Source: Chionoecetes opilio (Eukaryota; Arthropoda; Malacostraca; Decapoda; Majidae). From it: DNA of 64,000 nucleotides. This document shows, piece by piece, positions 46,262 to 57,572 of this stretch. Within the stretch, counting starts at the first letter, position 1. Every line of letters starts with the position of its first letter. The stretch lies in the NCBI GenBank assembly GCA_016584305.1, contig JACEEZ010022714.1, positions 809,501 through 873,500 of the forward strand. Direction: 5' to 3'. The notes beneath the pieces were generated by a model, which saw only the letters and a list, made by a program, of their open reading frames with translations, did not search any database and had not been told where the DNA came from. The translations under genes were made by a program, and so were the position numbers.

Positions 46262-46410
46262 CTTCCTATTAAAAACGTCTTATATCTCCGAAAGTAGTGA
46301 TTTACGACGGAAGTTCATAGAGAGAATGTTTCTTAGAATCTAATAAGGTAAACAGAAACCACACTCCCAATTGTGTAGGGAATTTCGGTTCTAGTGTGAA
46401 AATTTACCGA
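46262..46410. repeat. Uninterrupted copy of the dispersed repeat that holds the 3.4-kb palindrome
   Basis: ATCTCCGAAAGTAGTGATTT through AGGTAAACAGAAACC, CACTCCCAATTGTGTAGGGA and TTCTAGTGTGAAAATTTACC is continuous here. At 51035-51131 and 54573-54610 the same sequence is split at CCCAA/TTGTG by the palindromic element. A further, inverted copy lies at 49950-50030. Confidence 0.85.
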
Positions 46411-46785
46411 AACATTGAATGTAGAGTAGTAATTAAAGTAAAACATAGAACATGTTCCGCGAATGTGCACCCGCCTACCTTCAGAACACTACCCTATCCG
46501 TATACTGAAAAACTGCTTCCTGGGTGAATAGTTGTTTGACAATGTATACCAATTCTGATCTTGGGTTAAACGTGGTGGAAACATTGAATGTAGAGTACTT
46601 AAAGTAGAACATAGAACATTTCAAGCGAATGTGCCCTTGCCTAGAACACTACCCTACCCGAATACTGAAACACTGCTCCCTGGGTGAATAGTTGTTTGAC
46701 AATGTATACCAATTCTGATCTTGGGTAAAACGTGGTGGAAATATTGAATGTAGAGTAGTAATTAAAGTAAAATTTAGAACATTTC
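46410..46785. repeat. Tandem repeat of about 160 bp, 2.3 copies
   Basis: TGGGTGAATAGTTGTTTGAC at 46521 and 46681 and ATTGAATGTAGAGTA at about 46411, 46581 and 46743 give a 160-170-bp period. One more copy of the TGGGTGAATAGTTG block stands alone at 41981. No gene. Confidence 0.88.
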
Positions 46786-47456
46786 ATTTGCTGCGCATGC
46801 GCAGTAACGCGTATTTGTGCAGTGTAGCTACTCGGGCAAAGCCTAGCTAGTCGGATCGCTACACCTGGCAATCGCGCACCATCGGATTCGCTTATTGACA
46901 AAAATGGACGATGACTGCGCAGTCATTTTCTGGAAACTTGACAAATTTTTCCTAGACAAAAAATGGTGCTTTATCACATGGAGATATTTTTGGTAAAAAT
47001 CTAAAGTCCTTTCACGCCCTTATTAGTTGGGTTTTTTTCCATCCAGACCTTCACAGATCCCTTCAGATATCTCTGAAACGTAATTATAAAGTGGGGGAGA
47101 GATGGAAAAAAAAAAAAAAAAAAAAATACTAACCTCTCTATAACCTAACCTAACCTTACCAATCCTAGCTGGCCTGCTACTCCTAGCATATCCTAATCTT
47201 CCTAGCGAAACCTAAGGGCGAGAAAGAACTATAATTTTACCAGGTTAGGTTAGGTTATATTATATTATTATATTATATTGTATTATATTGAGGTTAGGTT
47301 AGTAATTTTTTTTTTTTCATTTTTATCTCGCCCCTACATTATAATTACGTTTTAGAGGTATTTGAAGGGATCTTTGAAGATCTGGAGGAAAAAAGCCCAC
47401 TAATAAGTGCGGGAACGGACTAGAATTTTTCCATATTTATATTTTCCGGAAACCTG

Positions 47457-48141
47457 TTAACCCTTTAACGTACAAATGACGTCTTTGAGCGCCATCTGGT
47501 ACGTGTAGGCCATACGTACAAATTACGTCTTTGAGCGTCATCCAAAAATAATATTAAAAAATATTTATTAAAAATCTTAAAAAGCGCGCGGTTGACGTGA
47601 GATTCACTTGACCGTTGGAGCGAATTACAATATATTATATTAAAATATATTTTGTATAATATAATAATGTATAATATTATATTATACAAAATATTTAAAT
47701 TAAAATGATTAAAAAAATATAATTTAATCTATCTTTCACTTCGTTGTATGGCTTTATTTTTGAGCGAATTACAATATATTATACTTCACTGGAAAGGAAA
47801 TTTATTCAGCTATGTCATGGAATGTAGAAAAATCTTCTATGATGATAAGTTGATTTTTGGCATATTATTTTTTGCCGCAAGGTGTTATTTTTTTATTTTT
47901 TTCACTTCTAACTCGAGGTTTTATAAGTTATTTTCACGCTAGCGTATTTTTTTTAACATTGTATGATATAGGAAATGATCTTAGCTTAAAAACGAAACAT
48001 AATTGAACTCGATACCTTGGATAGTTTAGTTTCTAGACGCGGTGGAAGTACAACTTTTTCCCCTCGCGTGACATTTCGGGTGACAATGGGTTTACGCGGG
48101 ACAACAAAAAGTGAATGACAATGGTGACGTGAAAGGGTTAA
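47457..48141. mobile_element. piggyBac-like MITE with TTAA target
   Basis: TTAA at 47457-47460 is followed by CCCTTTAACGTAC, and at the right GTGACGTGAAAGGG precedes TTAA at 48138-48141. TTAA target duplication and ends starting CCC are hallmarks of piggyBac elements. The 685-bp interior is AT-rich, contains GACGTCTTTGAGCG twice near the left end, and has no transposase. Confidence 0.75.
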
Positions 48142-48280
48142 GTTTTTTTGGTAAAAATGGACGAGGACTGGGCGGTCTATTTCTGAAACACTGACTAGTT
48201 TTCCCTGGCCCAAAATTAGTGTTTTTTCTGATGGAGGTATTTTTTTATTTTCCGGAAACCCAATAAAGTTTTTTTTAATG

Positions 48281-48505
48281 TATTTTTATCACCAAATCCT
48301 AGGGTCGCTGTTTCCATTGATAACAATCTATCTCCATCAGAAAAAGCACTAAAACGTGGCCAGGAAATAATAGTGTCTCAGAAACCAGAGAAGTGACGGA
48401 ATTGTACGAAAACAAGTGTGCCCCGCCCCGCATTTGCCAGCTCGCCCGCCAGCTGCCGAGTGGCCCGCTCTGCATCGCCCTGCCGGGAGCATTATTACCC
48501 TAACC
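48281..48505. repeat. Direct repeat A, about 225 bp
   Basis: ACCAAATCCTAGGGTCGCTG through GTTTCCATTGATAACAAT, GGCCAGGAAATAATAG, GTACGAAAACAAGTG and a GC-rich GCCCGCCAGCTGCCGAGTGG block; about 90 percent similar to 48820-49045. Confidence 0.85.
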
Positions 48506-48819
48506 TAACCAAATCTAACCTCCTAACGGAGGGGGGCTCCATCCTCCTCGACCCGCCCGGCGAGATTATGAACCTAACTGAACCTTAACCTACCCTCCTA
48601 AATGGTGGGGGGGGGCCTCCGGACGGGGAGGGTGTCTGTATGCGTAATAGAAAACTATATCATTTCTACAATATATATACTGTATACTTTATGAAGGTTA
48701 CGCAGAAGTGGATTAATACTGTACAATATACTGAGCTAAAAATAATATCGAAAACGTAAATGGTAATGACGGTAGTGACCGCACAGTTCTTGTTCATTAT
48801 AAGCAAATTTTTTTTTTTT

Positions 48820-49045
48820 TATTTTCATCACCAAATCCTAGGGTCGCTGTTTCCATTGATAACAATGTATCTTCATCAGAAGAAGCACCAAAACTTGGCC
48901 AGGAAATAATAGTTAGTGTCTCAGAAACCAGGAAAGTGATGGAATTGTACGAAAACAAGTCTGCCCCGCCCTGCATTCGCCAACCCGCCCGCCAACCGCC
49001 GAGTGGTCCGCTCTGCGCCACCCTGCCAGGAGGCTAATTACCCTA
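48820..49045. repeat. Direct repeat B
   Basis: Second copy of 48281-48505 in the same orientation, about 545 bp downstream. The two halves look like single ends of the GGACGAG MITE family joined to GC-rich sequence. The 300 bp between the copies hold no gene. Confidence 0.85.
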
Positions 49046-49119
49046 ACCGAACCTAACCTCCTAACAGGGGGGCTCCGCCCCCCTCGACCCCCCGATGAGA
49101 TTATAAAACTAACCGAACC

Positions 49120-49794
49120 TTAAAGTAATCGTCCAGACCATTTCATCATTCCTGATTTAATGCAGTCAAAATATAGCCATTATCGAATATGGCAACAATA
49201 TGTTATTACTTTTTGCATCCAGTCAGCCGTTTTTAAATAATCCGCAATCAAAATCTGCAAATTTCCCGAGCTTCCAAAACTATCCTGACAACTAGCAGAC
49301 GACGCACCATAGCTCGGTGACGTCACGAAAGGCAGCCTCCCCCCCCCCTCCCACCCACCCCGCGTATTAATACAAAAGCACGTAAACACAGAAATAAATA
49401 TAGTACTTGAAGAATTTTGGGTGTTTCTGATGTACATTTTTTGCGATATGGCACATACGTACTTGCATCCTTTATGGGTGCAGCAAGAAAGCTGCCTTTC
49501 CAGAGAGCTTAGCACCCGTTTCCGACAGATACGGCCACGATAAATGTGTGGAGATGGTTTGCGTGTTGGGGAAAGGCAGGCTGTGTAATGCTGTTTGGCG
49601 GCCTCCCGGGACGTCATCAGCAAGTTTCGCGCCGCGGCTGGAATGGGAGTGATTTTGTTCCCGCGCTTTTTACAAAAGTCGTGTTTTTACGGAAATAAGG
49701 CGTAGAAATGGATATTTTTTTGTGGATTAGGTATTTTGAATGAGCATTCAACATACATATGCAAAGAAAAAGTGGGTCTGGACGATTACTTTAA
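49120..49794. mobile_element. TTAA-flanked element with AGTAATCGTCCAGACC ends
   Basis: TTAA at 49120-49123 plus AGTAATCGTCCAGACC (49124-49139) is repeated exactly inverted at 49775-49794 (GGTCTGGACGATTACT, TTAA). The interior of about 640 bp has a minus-strand frame at 49180-49623 (147 codons, cysteine-containing, starting MLMTSREAAKQHYTACLSPT) that I do not recognise. Its right part also occurs in the noisy units at 23811 and 31723. TTAA fits a piggyBac-type integration, although the ends lack the usual CCC. Confidence 0.78.
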
Positions 49795-51131
49795 CCTAAC
49801 CTCCTAAAGGGTGGGGGGGCCTCCGGACGGGGAGGGTGTGTCTGTATGTGCTATTAGACAACTATGTAATTTCTTTAATATGTATTTAAGTTTTAAAGGT
49901 TACATGGAACTGGATTAATACTGCACACAGTATACTGAGCAAAAAAGGTCTTATTTTACACTCGGACCAGAATTCCCTACACAATTTGGAGTATGGTTTC
50001 TGTTTACCTTATTGGATTCCACGGTAAATTTCTAGTATTTGCCCATACTCTACCCCTTCCCCCAAACAAACTTGGGGACCTGTGGGAATGCGGGGTTTTT
50101 GGGTGGGGAGCAAATAATGCGTTGGAAACACATTTTTGGATTTATGTAGGAGAGCCAAAATTCCCTAGATCTTAGGTAATTTTCCTATATCTAGAATTTT
50201 TTTACCTAACCTCTTAGTGGGGGGCTCCGTCCCCCTTGACTTCCCGGTTATCTAGCCGAACCTAAGCAAATTTAACCTAACCTAGCGGGGGGCTCTGCCC
50301 CCCTCGACCCACCCAATAATCTAACCTAACTGAACCTCTCAACTTAACCAAATTTAAGCTAACCTCCTACCAATAATAACCCGCATTCTTCTTTGTGTTC
50401 TAACCTAACAGGTTAGGGGGGTTCTAACGCCGGTTAACCTAGCGGGTTCTAACATTTTGGCTCTGCCCCCCTAGACCCTCGGTAACCTAACAAAATTTTA
50501 CCTTAGTTCTAAGTGGGAGGGGTGGGTGGGGGCTCAACCCTGGACTAGACAACGACGTCCAGAATTAGAAGAAATCCAATACATTTTCCCTAGATCTAGG
50601 GAATTTTTACAACACCCGTAACTCAAAAACTATGTGGTTGCGTCGCATTGTTTGTACCCCAGCCAAATATCCTGCTTTGCTCAGGTCCCCAAGCTTGTTT
50701 TGGGGGAGAGGGGGAGGTATGTAACACTAGAATAATACCGATTAGAGGAAACTTTTTCTCAATGAGCTTCTGTTGCAAATCATTACTTTTGGAGGTATGA
50801 TATATTGTTTATAGGGAGGAGACAGATAAGTGTTTACATTCGCCTCACTCTTCTTCCTCTTGTGACCTGCATCGCCTCTGTTCTTTCCCATGCCATGGAC
50901 ACTTTTTAATGAGGATTTGGCTTTAGTTAGGAGGTTAAAACATCGGATTAGATTAGATTTGGTTAGGTTAGTGAGTCTAAAGGTGGGGTTAGGTTAGTTA
51001 ATTTTCATAATCCTATAGACTCTCCTTACTGAAAACATCTTATATCTCCGAAAGTAGTGATTTGCGAAAGAAACTAGTTGAGAGAAATTTTCTTAGAATC
51101 CATTAAGGTAAACAGAAACCATACTCCCAAT
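49795..51131. repeat. Mosaic of dispersed non-coding repeats
   Basis: No gene. The stretch contains an inverted copy of the 46262 repeat (about 49945-50030), the CCCAAACAAACTTGGGGACC block (50055-50080, inverted at 50685-50705), CCTAGATCTAGGG motifs (50165, 50587), GC palindromes, and at 50820-51000 a TTGTGACCTGCATCGCCTCT block that recurs inverted at 57770-57830 and in part at 42180-42300. Confidence 0.75.
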
Positions 51132-51252
51132 GGGCCCCAGACATAACTACGTCACGGTTTGTTTACATCGGTGCATTGTGGGGATAAGGCTGGGTCGCCG
51201 CGGGTGGACCTACGAAGGGAAAACTACGTGCTCTGTTCTCGCTGACAACACT

Positions 51253-51470
51253 ATAGAGAAGACCTGAGGTAATGGCTGATGTGCAGAGGCTTTTAAACCA
51301 AGAAAACAGAGTCATAACAGAGCCTCGTCAAAAGGTAAGCAACTGGTAGGTATGTAATGTGTCCCTACCACTTGCTTACTTCTTAATGAGACTCTGCTGT
51401 GATTGTTTTCCTGGTTTAGGGGCCTTTGCACATCAACCATCACCTCAGGACTTCTCTATGTTGTCAGCGA
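51253..51470. repeat. Secondary hairpin in the left arm
   Basis: AGACCTGAGGTAATGGCTGA at 51260 and TCACCTCAGGACTTCTCT near 51446 start inverted arms that stay complementary (AACCAAGAAAACAGAG against TGTTTTCCTGGTTT; GTAAGCAACTGGTAGG against CCTACCACTTGCTTAC). The mirror-image copy in the right arm is at about 54180-54395. Confidence 0.85.
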
Positions 51471-51689
51471 GCACGGAAATATAGCACCTGGAATATCAAT
51501 TTCGCCCAAAACAACTCTAAATTTTTTCATCGTCGTAGTCTTCTCTTTGTAGGTTGTACATATTCATGGTTATGATAGTATTAAAATACCTTATTAATTA
51601 AGTTCCTTTTGTTGTCTTTCCTCATAATAAGTAGTGGTACATCATGGTTTAAGTGTTACTTGACGAGCCAATGAATACTCTTGAGTCTA

Positions 51690-52020
51690 TACCAACATCA
51701 CCAACCTTTACTTAATCTTATTACTCCATCCATAAACAAGTTGCATAACCACCATGACATTACCCATCCTATTGGTACCTGGTACTGCCGTCTACCGATA
51801 TTTTTATCCCTACACAAATCGGGAAAACTCGCCGACGGTAATGGCTAGGTTAGATTTTGCTTTGATTTATCTTATTACTCCATCCATAAACAAGTTGCAT
51901 AGCTACGGTGACATTACCCATCCTTGCCTCATGGTACCTGGTACTCTCGTCTACCGAAATGCTCGTCCCTACATCGGGGAAAAAATCGGGGAAAACTCGC
52001 CGACGGTAATGGTTAGGTTA
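51690..52020. repeat. Tandem repeat of about 170 bp, two copies in the arm
   Basis: ATCTTATTACTCCATCCATA, ACATTACCCATCC, TACCTGGTACT and AACTCGCCGACGGTAATGG occur twice, about 165-175 bp apart. The right arm carries the mirror image at about 53630-53940. Confidence 0.85.
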
Positions 52021-52027
52021 GGGGTAA

Positions 52028-52132
52028 TAATGGACGAGAGTTGCGCGGTCGTTTTCAGAGACACAGACTATTTTTTCTTGGCCTACAATAGGTGCTTGTT
52101 TTAATGGAGATAGTTTTATTTTGCGCAAACCC

Positions 52133-52175
<43 letters not shown>

Positions 52176-52443
52176 AACCTAACCTTATAGGTTTTAATGA
52201 AACCTAACCTACTACCTTCACCACAAAGTATACCTAACCTAACCTTATAGGTTTCATTAAAACCTAAAAGACCCACCAGATTTAGTGTTTTTAATGGAAA
52301 CTGTACCATAAAACTCGGATAATTTTTTTTTTTTATGGGTTTGCACAAATAAAACTATCTCCATTAGAACAAGCACCTATTGTAGGCCAAGAAAAAATAG
52401 TCGGTGTCTCTGAAAACGACCGCGAAACTCTCGTCCATTATAA
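52028..52443. mobile_element. MITE of the GGACGAG family, about 415 bp
   Basis: ATAATGGACGAGAGTTGCGC at the left is matched inverted by GCGAAACTCTCGTCCATTAT at the right, and the arms agree over about 105 bp (CAATAGGTGCTTG, GGAGATAGTTTTATTT). The centre is poly-A and one CCTTATAGGTTTTAATGAAA unit. The mirror copy is at about 53163-53630. Related ends occur near 26398, 34058, 44240, 46900, 48155 and 54680. Confidence 0.85.
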
Positions 52444-52649
52444 CCAGGTTAGGTTACCGTTAGATTAGGTAAAGGTCAGTTAGGTTTGGTATTCATAATC
52501 ACAGGTAAAAGCTTATTAGTTATACATACATACTCCACTTCATACACACTCTTTAACCCTTCAATACATCCCACATTCCCTCCCAGTCTACTATGTCATA
52601 TGATTTGGTATTAGTCCAGATGAACACCGAACTCACTTTGGTCGACGAA

Positions 52650-52707
52650 ACTATTTTTTTCTGGTGTTTTTATGTGTTTTGAATGAATCTGCTAACCGTT
52701 TCTGTCG

Positions 52708-52738
<31 letters not shown>

Positions 52739-52955
52739 CCAAAAATGAAAAAAAAAATGAACCTAAACCTAACCTAACCTTTACCTATACCTAACCTAAC
52801 CCACACCTAACCTAACCTTTACCTAACTACAATAAACAAAACAAAAAACAAACTAACCCTTACATAAAAAAATAAAAAATAAATAAAAATTGCCACAGAA
52901 ATGGTTAGCAGATTCATTCAAAACACATAAAAACACACCAGAAAAAAATAGTTAA
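52650..52955. mobile_element. Central copy of the TTTCACCCAACCAACGA MITE family
   Basis: The inner parts of the MITE of 38508-38832 are present (TTTTTCTGGTGTTTTTATGT, GAATGAATCTGCTAACCG and their inverted partners), with poly-T and CCTAACC repeats between them. The outer 25 bp are replaced. It forms the loop and inner stems of the 3.4-kb palindrome. Confidence 0.75.
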
Positions 52956-54572
52956 GTCCACCAAAGTGAGTTCGGTGTTCATCTGGACTAATACCAAATC
53001 ATATGACAGAGTAGACTGGGAGGGAATGTGGGATGTATTGAAGGGTTAAAGAGTGTGTATGGAGTGGAGTATGTATGTATAACTAATAAGCTTTTACCTG
53101 TGATTATGAATACCAAACCTAACTGACCTTTACCTAACCTAACGGTAACCTAACCTGGTTATAACGGACGAGAGTTTCGCGGTCGTTTTCAGAGACACCG
53201 ACTATTTTTTCTTGGCCTACAATAGGTGCTTGTTCTAATGGAGAGTTTTATTTTGAGCAAACCCATAAAACAAACATTAAAAAATCCGAATTTTATGGTA
53301 CCGTTTCCATTAAAAACACTGAATCTGGGTCTTTTAGGTTTTAATGAAACCTATAAGGTTAGGTTAGGTATACTTTGTGGTTAAGGTTAAGTTAGGTTTC
53401 ATTAAAACCTATAAGGTTAGGTTAGGTATACTTTGTGGTTAAGGTTAGGTTAGGTTTCATTAAAACCAATAAGGTTATGTTAGGTATTTTTTTTTTTTTT
53501 TTTTTTTTTTTTAATGGGTTGTTTGCGCAAAATAAAACTATCTCCATTAAAACAAGCACCTCTTGTAGGCCAAGAAAAAAGTCTGTGTCTCTGAAAACGA
53601 CCGCGAAACTCTTGTCCATTATTACCCCTAACCTAACCATTACTGTCGGCGAGTTTTCCCGATTTATGTAGGGACGAGCATTTCGGTAGACGAGAGTACC
53701 AGGTACCATGAGGCAAGGATGGGTAATGTCACCGTGGCTATGCAACTTGTTTATGGATGGAGTAATAAGATAAATCAAAGCAAAATCTAACCTAGCCATT
53801 ACCGTCGGCGAGTTTTCCCGATATGTGTAGGGATAGAAATATCGGTAGACGACAGTACCAGGTACCAATAGGATGGGTAATGTCACGGTGGTTATGCAAC
53901 TTGTTTATGGATGGAGTAATAAGATAAATCAAAGCAAAGGTTGGTGATGTTGGTATAGACTCAAGAGTATTCATTGGCTCGTCAAGTAACACTTAAACCA
54001 TGATGTACCACTACTTATTATGAGGAAAGACAACGAAAGGAACTCAATTAATAAGGTATTTTAATACTATCATAACCATGAATATGTACAACCTACAAAG
54101 AGAAGACTACGACGATGAAAAAATTTAGAGTTGTTTTGGGCGAAATTGATATTCCAGGTGCTATATTTCCGTGCTCGCTGACAACATAGAGAAGACCTGA
54201 GGTGATGGTTGATGTGCAAAGGCCTCTAAACCAGGAAAACAGTCACAGCAGAGTCTCATTAAGAAGTAAGCAAGTGGTAGGGACACATTACGTACCTACC
54301 AGTTGCTTACCTTTTGACGAGGCTCTGTTATGACTCTGTTTTCTTGGTTTAAAAGCCTCTGCACATCAGCCATTACCTCAGGTCTTCTCTATAGTGTTCT
54401 CAGCGAGAGCAGAGCACAGTAATATAGCACCTGGAATATCAATTTCGCGCAAAATAACTCTAAATTCTTCCATCGCCGTAGTTTTCCCTTCGTAAGTCCA
54501 CCCGCGGCGACCCCGCCTTATCCCCACAATGCACCGATGTAAACAAACCATGACGTAGTTATGGGTAGGGTC

Positions 54573-55312
54573 CATTGTGTAGATAATTCTGGTCCTAGTG
54601 TAACAATTTACCACAAAATATAATATAGAAAACGTAAGTGGTAACGGCGGTGGTAGGTGACCGCGCAGTTCTCGTCCCTTATAATCCCCATATTTGAGGT
54701 TATTAGTAATATAGCGGGGTAAGCGCCACATATAAAAAACGGAGAAAACGCTGTCAAAGGCAACATCTTCTCAACCATTACTGGTATGATTGTGATTTTT
54801 ATTTTATTTTGTAGCTTAAAGCATCTGCTTTCAAGTCATGACAATTTACAGCATGACAATCTATTGTATCTTGAAAGAAAAAAACTTTAACAACATTTTG
54901 CTCCACTCGCATGAGTATAACGAACAGCACATCGCCCACAAACGAGTATTATAGTACGCCAACCATAAGAGATATTGCTTTGATTTTTTGCATGGTGATA
55001 GTTTAACGCATGTTCTTTCACTATAAAATAAAAATAATAATAACAAACCTAACAATTTAGAAAATTAATCCTTTTCTGCTGCCGACCAGAAACAGTTTTG
55101 CATCTGCCACCCATACTGTGTGTTATTAATCTGCATAGGTACCAGTTTCATCATTATAACACAATGGGAATACCTTAATAACATTAATAATGCATAATGA
55201 AGAAAAAGAAACTGAAAAAGTTAAAAGTATGAGGGAAGGAGGAAGGAAAAAAAATTCTACACCTATTTAGTCATTCACTGTACTAGAGGAGATACCATGG
55301 ATATGGAGGATG
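54573..55312. other. AT-rich intergenic sequence without gene
   Basis: The first 100 bp continue the dispersed repeat split by the palindrome, including a GGACGAG-family end near 54660-54690. The rest (about 54740-55300) is AT-rich unique-looking DNA in which I see no gene, repeat array or RNA. Confidence 0.6.
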
Positions 55313-55314
55313 TA

Positions 55315-56726
55315 CAGGGAAGTCCCGAAGATACGAGCAGTTAGGTTCCACCTGGCATACTCGTAAAGCGAAATCTCGTATAGCGAAATACAGGGAGGTC
55401 CCGTAATAAACGGGAGGTCCAAGCTAGCCCGTGGTCCTCCCTGCTGGAGGCCCGGAGAAAAGAAAAAGAAAAAAAAAAAAAAGAAAAAAAATGCCTGGGT
55501 CGATTAGTGCCGTTGTTTTAAATGCCGGTTAAATGAGGTTCTCCTATATATGATTTTACCTAAGGTTGTACGATAATCAATCTGAAAATAACGTGCAGAC
55601 TGGCCAACGACTGCTCGAGACTGGTATTAGCAGAGGTAGGGAGTCTCCAGGCTCGCTTATTATTGTTTGGTATGCTATGAAATATCATTTCTCTAGGTGA
55701 ATGTGACATATGATTGCATTTGGATGGATATCATTCATATATATGAGAAAAGAGATGAAATACAAGCAAGGGACTCATCCACGTTTGGCAGCGCGGCCTT
55801 TGGCAGCAGCAGCAGCAGCATGAGCCAGCCCATGAAGCCCGTGAGGTGGATATCAACACCACTAGACCAAGGGAGATAGATGTCTTTGGTAATATTTAGT
55901 AGGGGAGCGAGAACCCCTTGAGGAATACTATGATCCCTGGTGATATCCTATGGTGCTATCACAGGCGTGGGAGCTGACTGTCTTCTTCAGGAAGGCACAG
56001 GTGAGGCGGATAACGGCGGGTTTTTACTCAAAAGTTTTGAGTGGCGGCTGGCCGCTGCAGCCGCCACCTCCTCCGCCACTGTAGGTTTGGACAGGCTTAA
56101 ACGTCTTATTACTCGTTATTATACAACTTAGTGATTATGTTGAGATGTTTATATACACGTGTCATTATCTAGATCAATGTAGCACCGTGTGTCACCTTAA
56201 ATAAGAGTGATTTAAAGATGTTATGATGAGGTGACTGCTGGGGCAGTGAGTGACGGAGAAATTCTTGCCGCGGCCCCACCGCCCCATAACACAAATATTC
56301 ACTATTTCAACCCATATACACACCTTCTAACACCAAAACACTAGCAACACAGGCTTTTTACTTATATATCTTACTATCTGATACATTAAAACTCCTTAAA
56401 ACGCAAGCATTCCGAATAAAACGAGAATTAGTTTGGGATGACGGGGACAGACGGCGGAGAGGCAGTCTGGCATGCCATTCTTGCCCAGAAATATGTCTCG
56501 CTGACTTGTGATTGGTCGAGAAGTTTTAAAAACAGTGTCATTGGCTGGTGACTGATGATGAGCTTGATGACATCATTTATGTTTTATGTTTAATTAATGT
56601 GCAGTTATGTTATTTTGTTTGCTATTTTCTCTTTCAGAATGGTTTTTCTACAGAATAGGTAGTGCAGTGTAGGTAATATAGACGCCGTGTGTTTGTTGTG
56701 TTTGCTATAGTTTATTTTAGCTTGAA

Positions 56727-56769
<43 letters not shown>

Positions 56770-56893
56770 AAATTGATGGGGTCCTGAAACCAAACCTATA
56801 TTTTACCATTAGTTATGTGTTTCGTTATACGAGATTTCGCTTTACGAGTATGCCAGGTGGAACCTAACTGCTCGTATCTTCGGGACCTCCCTG
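55315..56893. mobile_element. Pogo/Tigger-like non-autonomous element, 1.58 kb, TA target
   Basis: TA (55313-55314) then CAGGGAAGTCCCGAAGATAC, and inverted at the right GTATCTTCGGGACCTCCCTG then TA (56894-56895). The inverted repeats are about 85 bp and nearly perfect, including the TCGTAAAGCGAAATCTCGTA block typical of Tigger-type ends. The interior has a (AGC)n Ser-rich stretch near 55800-55820, a GC-rich part (55970-56090), and a run of about 36 T at 56728-56763. No DDE transposase is present, so it would depend on a related autonomous element. Confidence 0.88.
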
Positions 56894-57365
56894 TATAACG
56901 CATATTATGTGCAATTTTACTTTAGTGTCATGAAGAAAAATGGATTTGCTCTGGAATTCCTAAGCTATGTTTTTATTTTTCTTCTATACTTATAGTTTTA
57001 GACCGCATGTGTTGTTATACAGAATAATATGTAAACTGTAAATAGAAAATGAGTGAAACTGCTTTTTCCTACTTATACATTTGTAGAATGATATAGTCTA
57101 TAGATATAGGATTATAGCATATTTACAATGTCAAGAGTCGTGAGATTTTAGAGATTAAAACAAATTGAGGTGGACAGCTTTTACCAAATCACCACTAGGG
57201 GTGGACGACATCAAAAAAGGTTGAAGAGCACTGGTCTAGAAGTATCACTCACTGTCAGTAGAACTCATTCTCACTCACTGCCTCGTATAACCACACAAAA
57301 ACACTATAAGCCAGGAGCGGCGTGGTTATGAGTACTGTGTGGCGTTTGCTGGTGTCCAGGGTTGT

Positions 57366-57545
57366 TGATTTTTTTTTTTTTTTTTTTTTTTAAATGTAAA
57401 AAAAATCAGATTTATTTGATTTAAATCTATTTTTTTATTTTTTATTAATTTGATATTCTACATGAAATCTAACTACTACAGGATATTGTTTAGCATATTT
57501 ATAAAAAAAAAAAATAGATAAAATAAGTGAATAAAAAATGCATAT
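57366..57545. repeat. Poly-T and AT-rich low-complexity tract
   Basis: A run of about 24 T (57368-57391) followed by AT-rich sequence with poly-A runs. Nothing coding is seen in 56896-57570. Confidence 0.8.
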
Positions 57546-57572
57546 AACATGAATATAACAGTACAGTCAAAC

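Larger units (their letters stand above)
51132..54572. mobile_element. 3.4-kb nearly complete palindromic (foldback) element
   Basis: The arms start at ATAACTACGTCACGGTTTGT (51143) and, inverted, end at ACAAACCATGACGTAGTTAT (54562), and pairs of landmarks keep a constant coordinate sum of about 105,700 down to the centre near 52850. The arms differ at about 3 percent of positions in the stretch I compared and both contain the same nested units. The flanks 51121-51131 and 54573 onward join into the continuous sequence seen at 46262-46410, so this is an insertion into a known repeat. It has no open frame of note. It resembles a giant foldback element. Confidence 0.85.

Noticed and set aside
51132..54572. 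Palindrome as a pure sequencing hairpin artefact
   Set aside because: The arms differ at about 3 percent of compared positions and the flanks rejoin into a known continuous repeat. Artefact is still possible and is listed as the refuting test.
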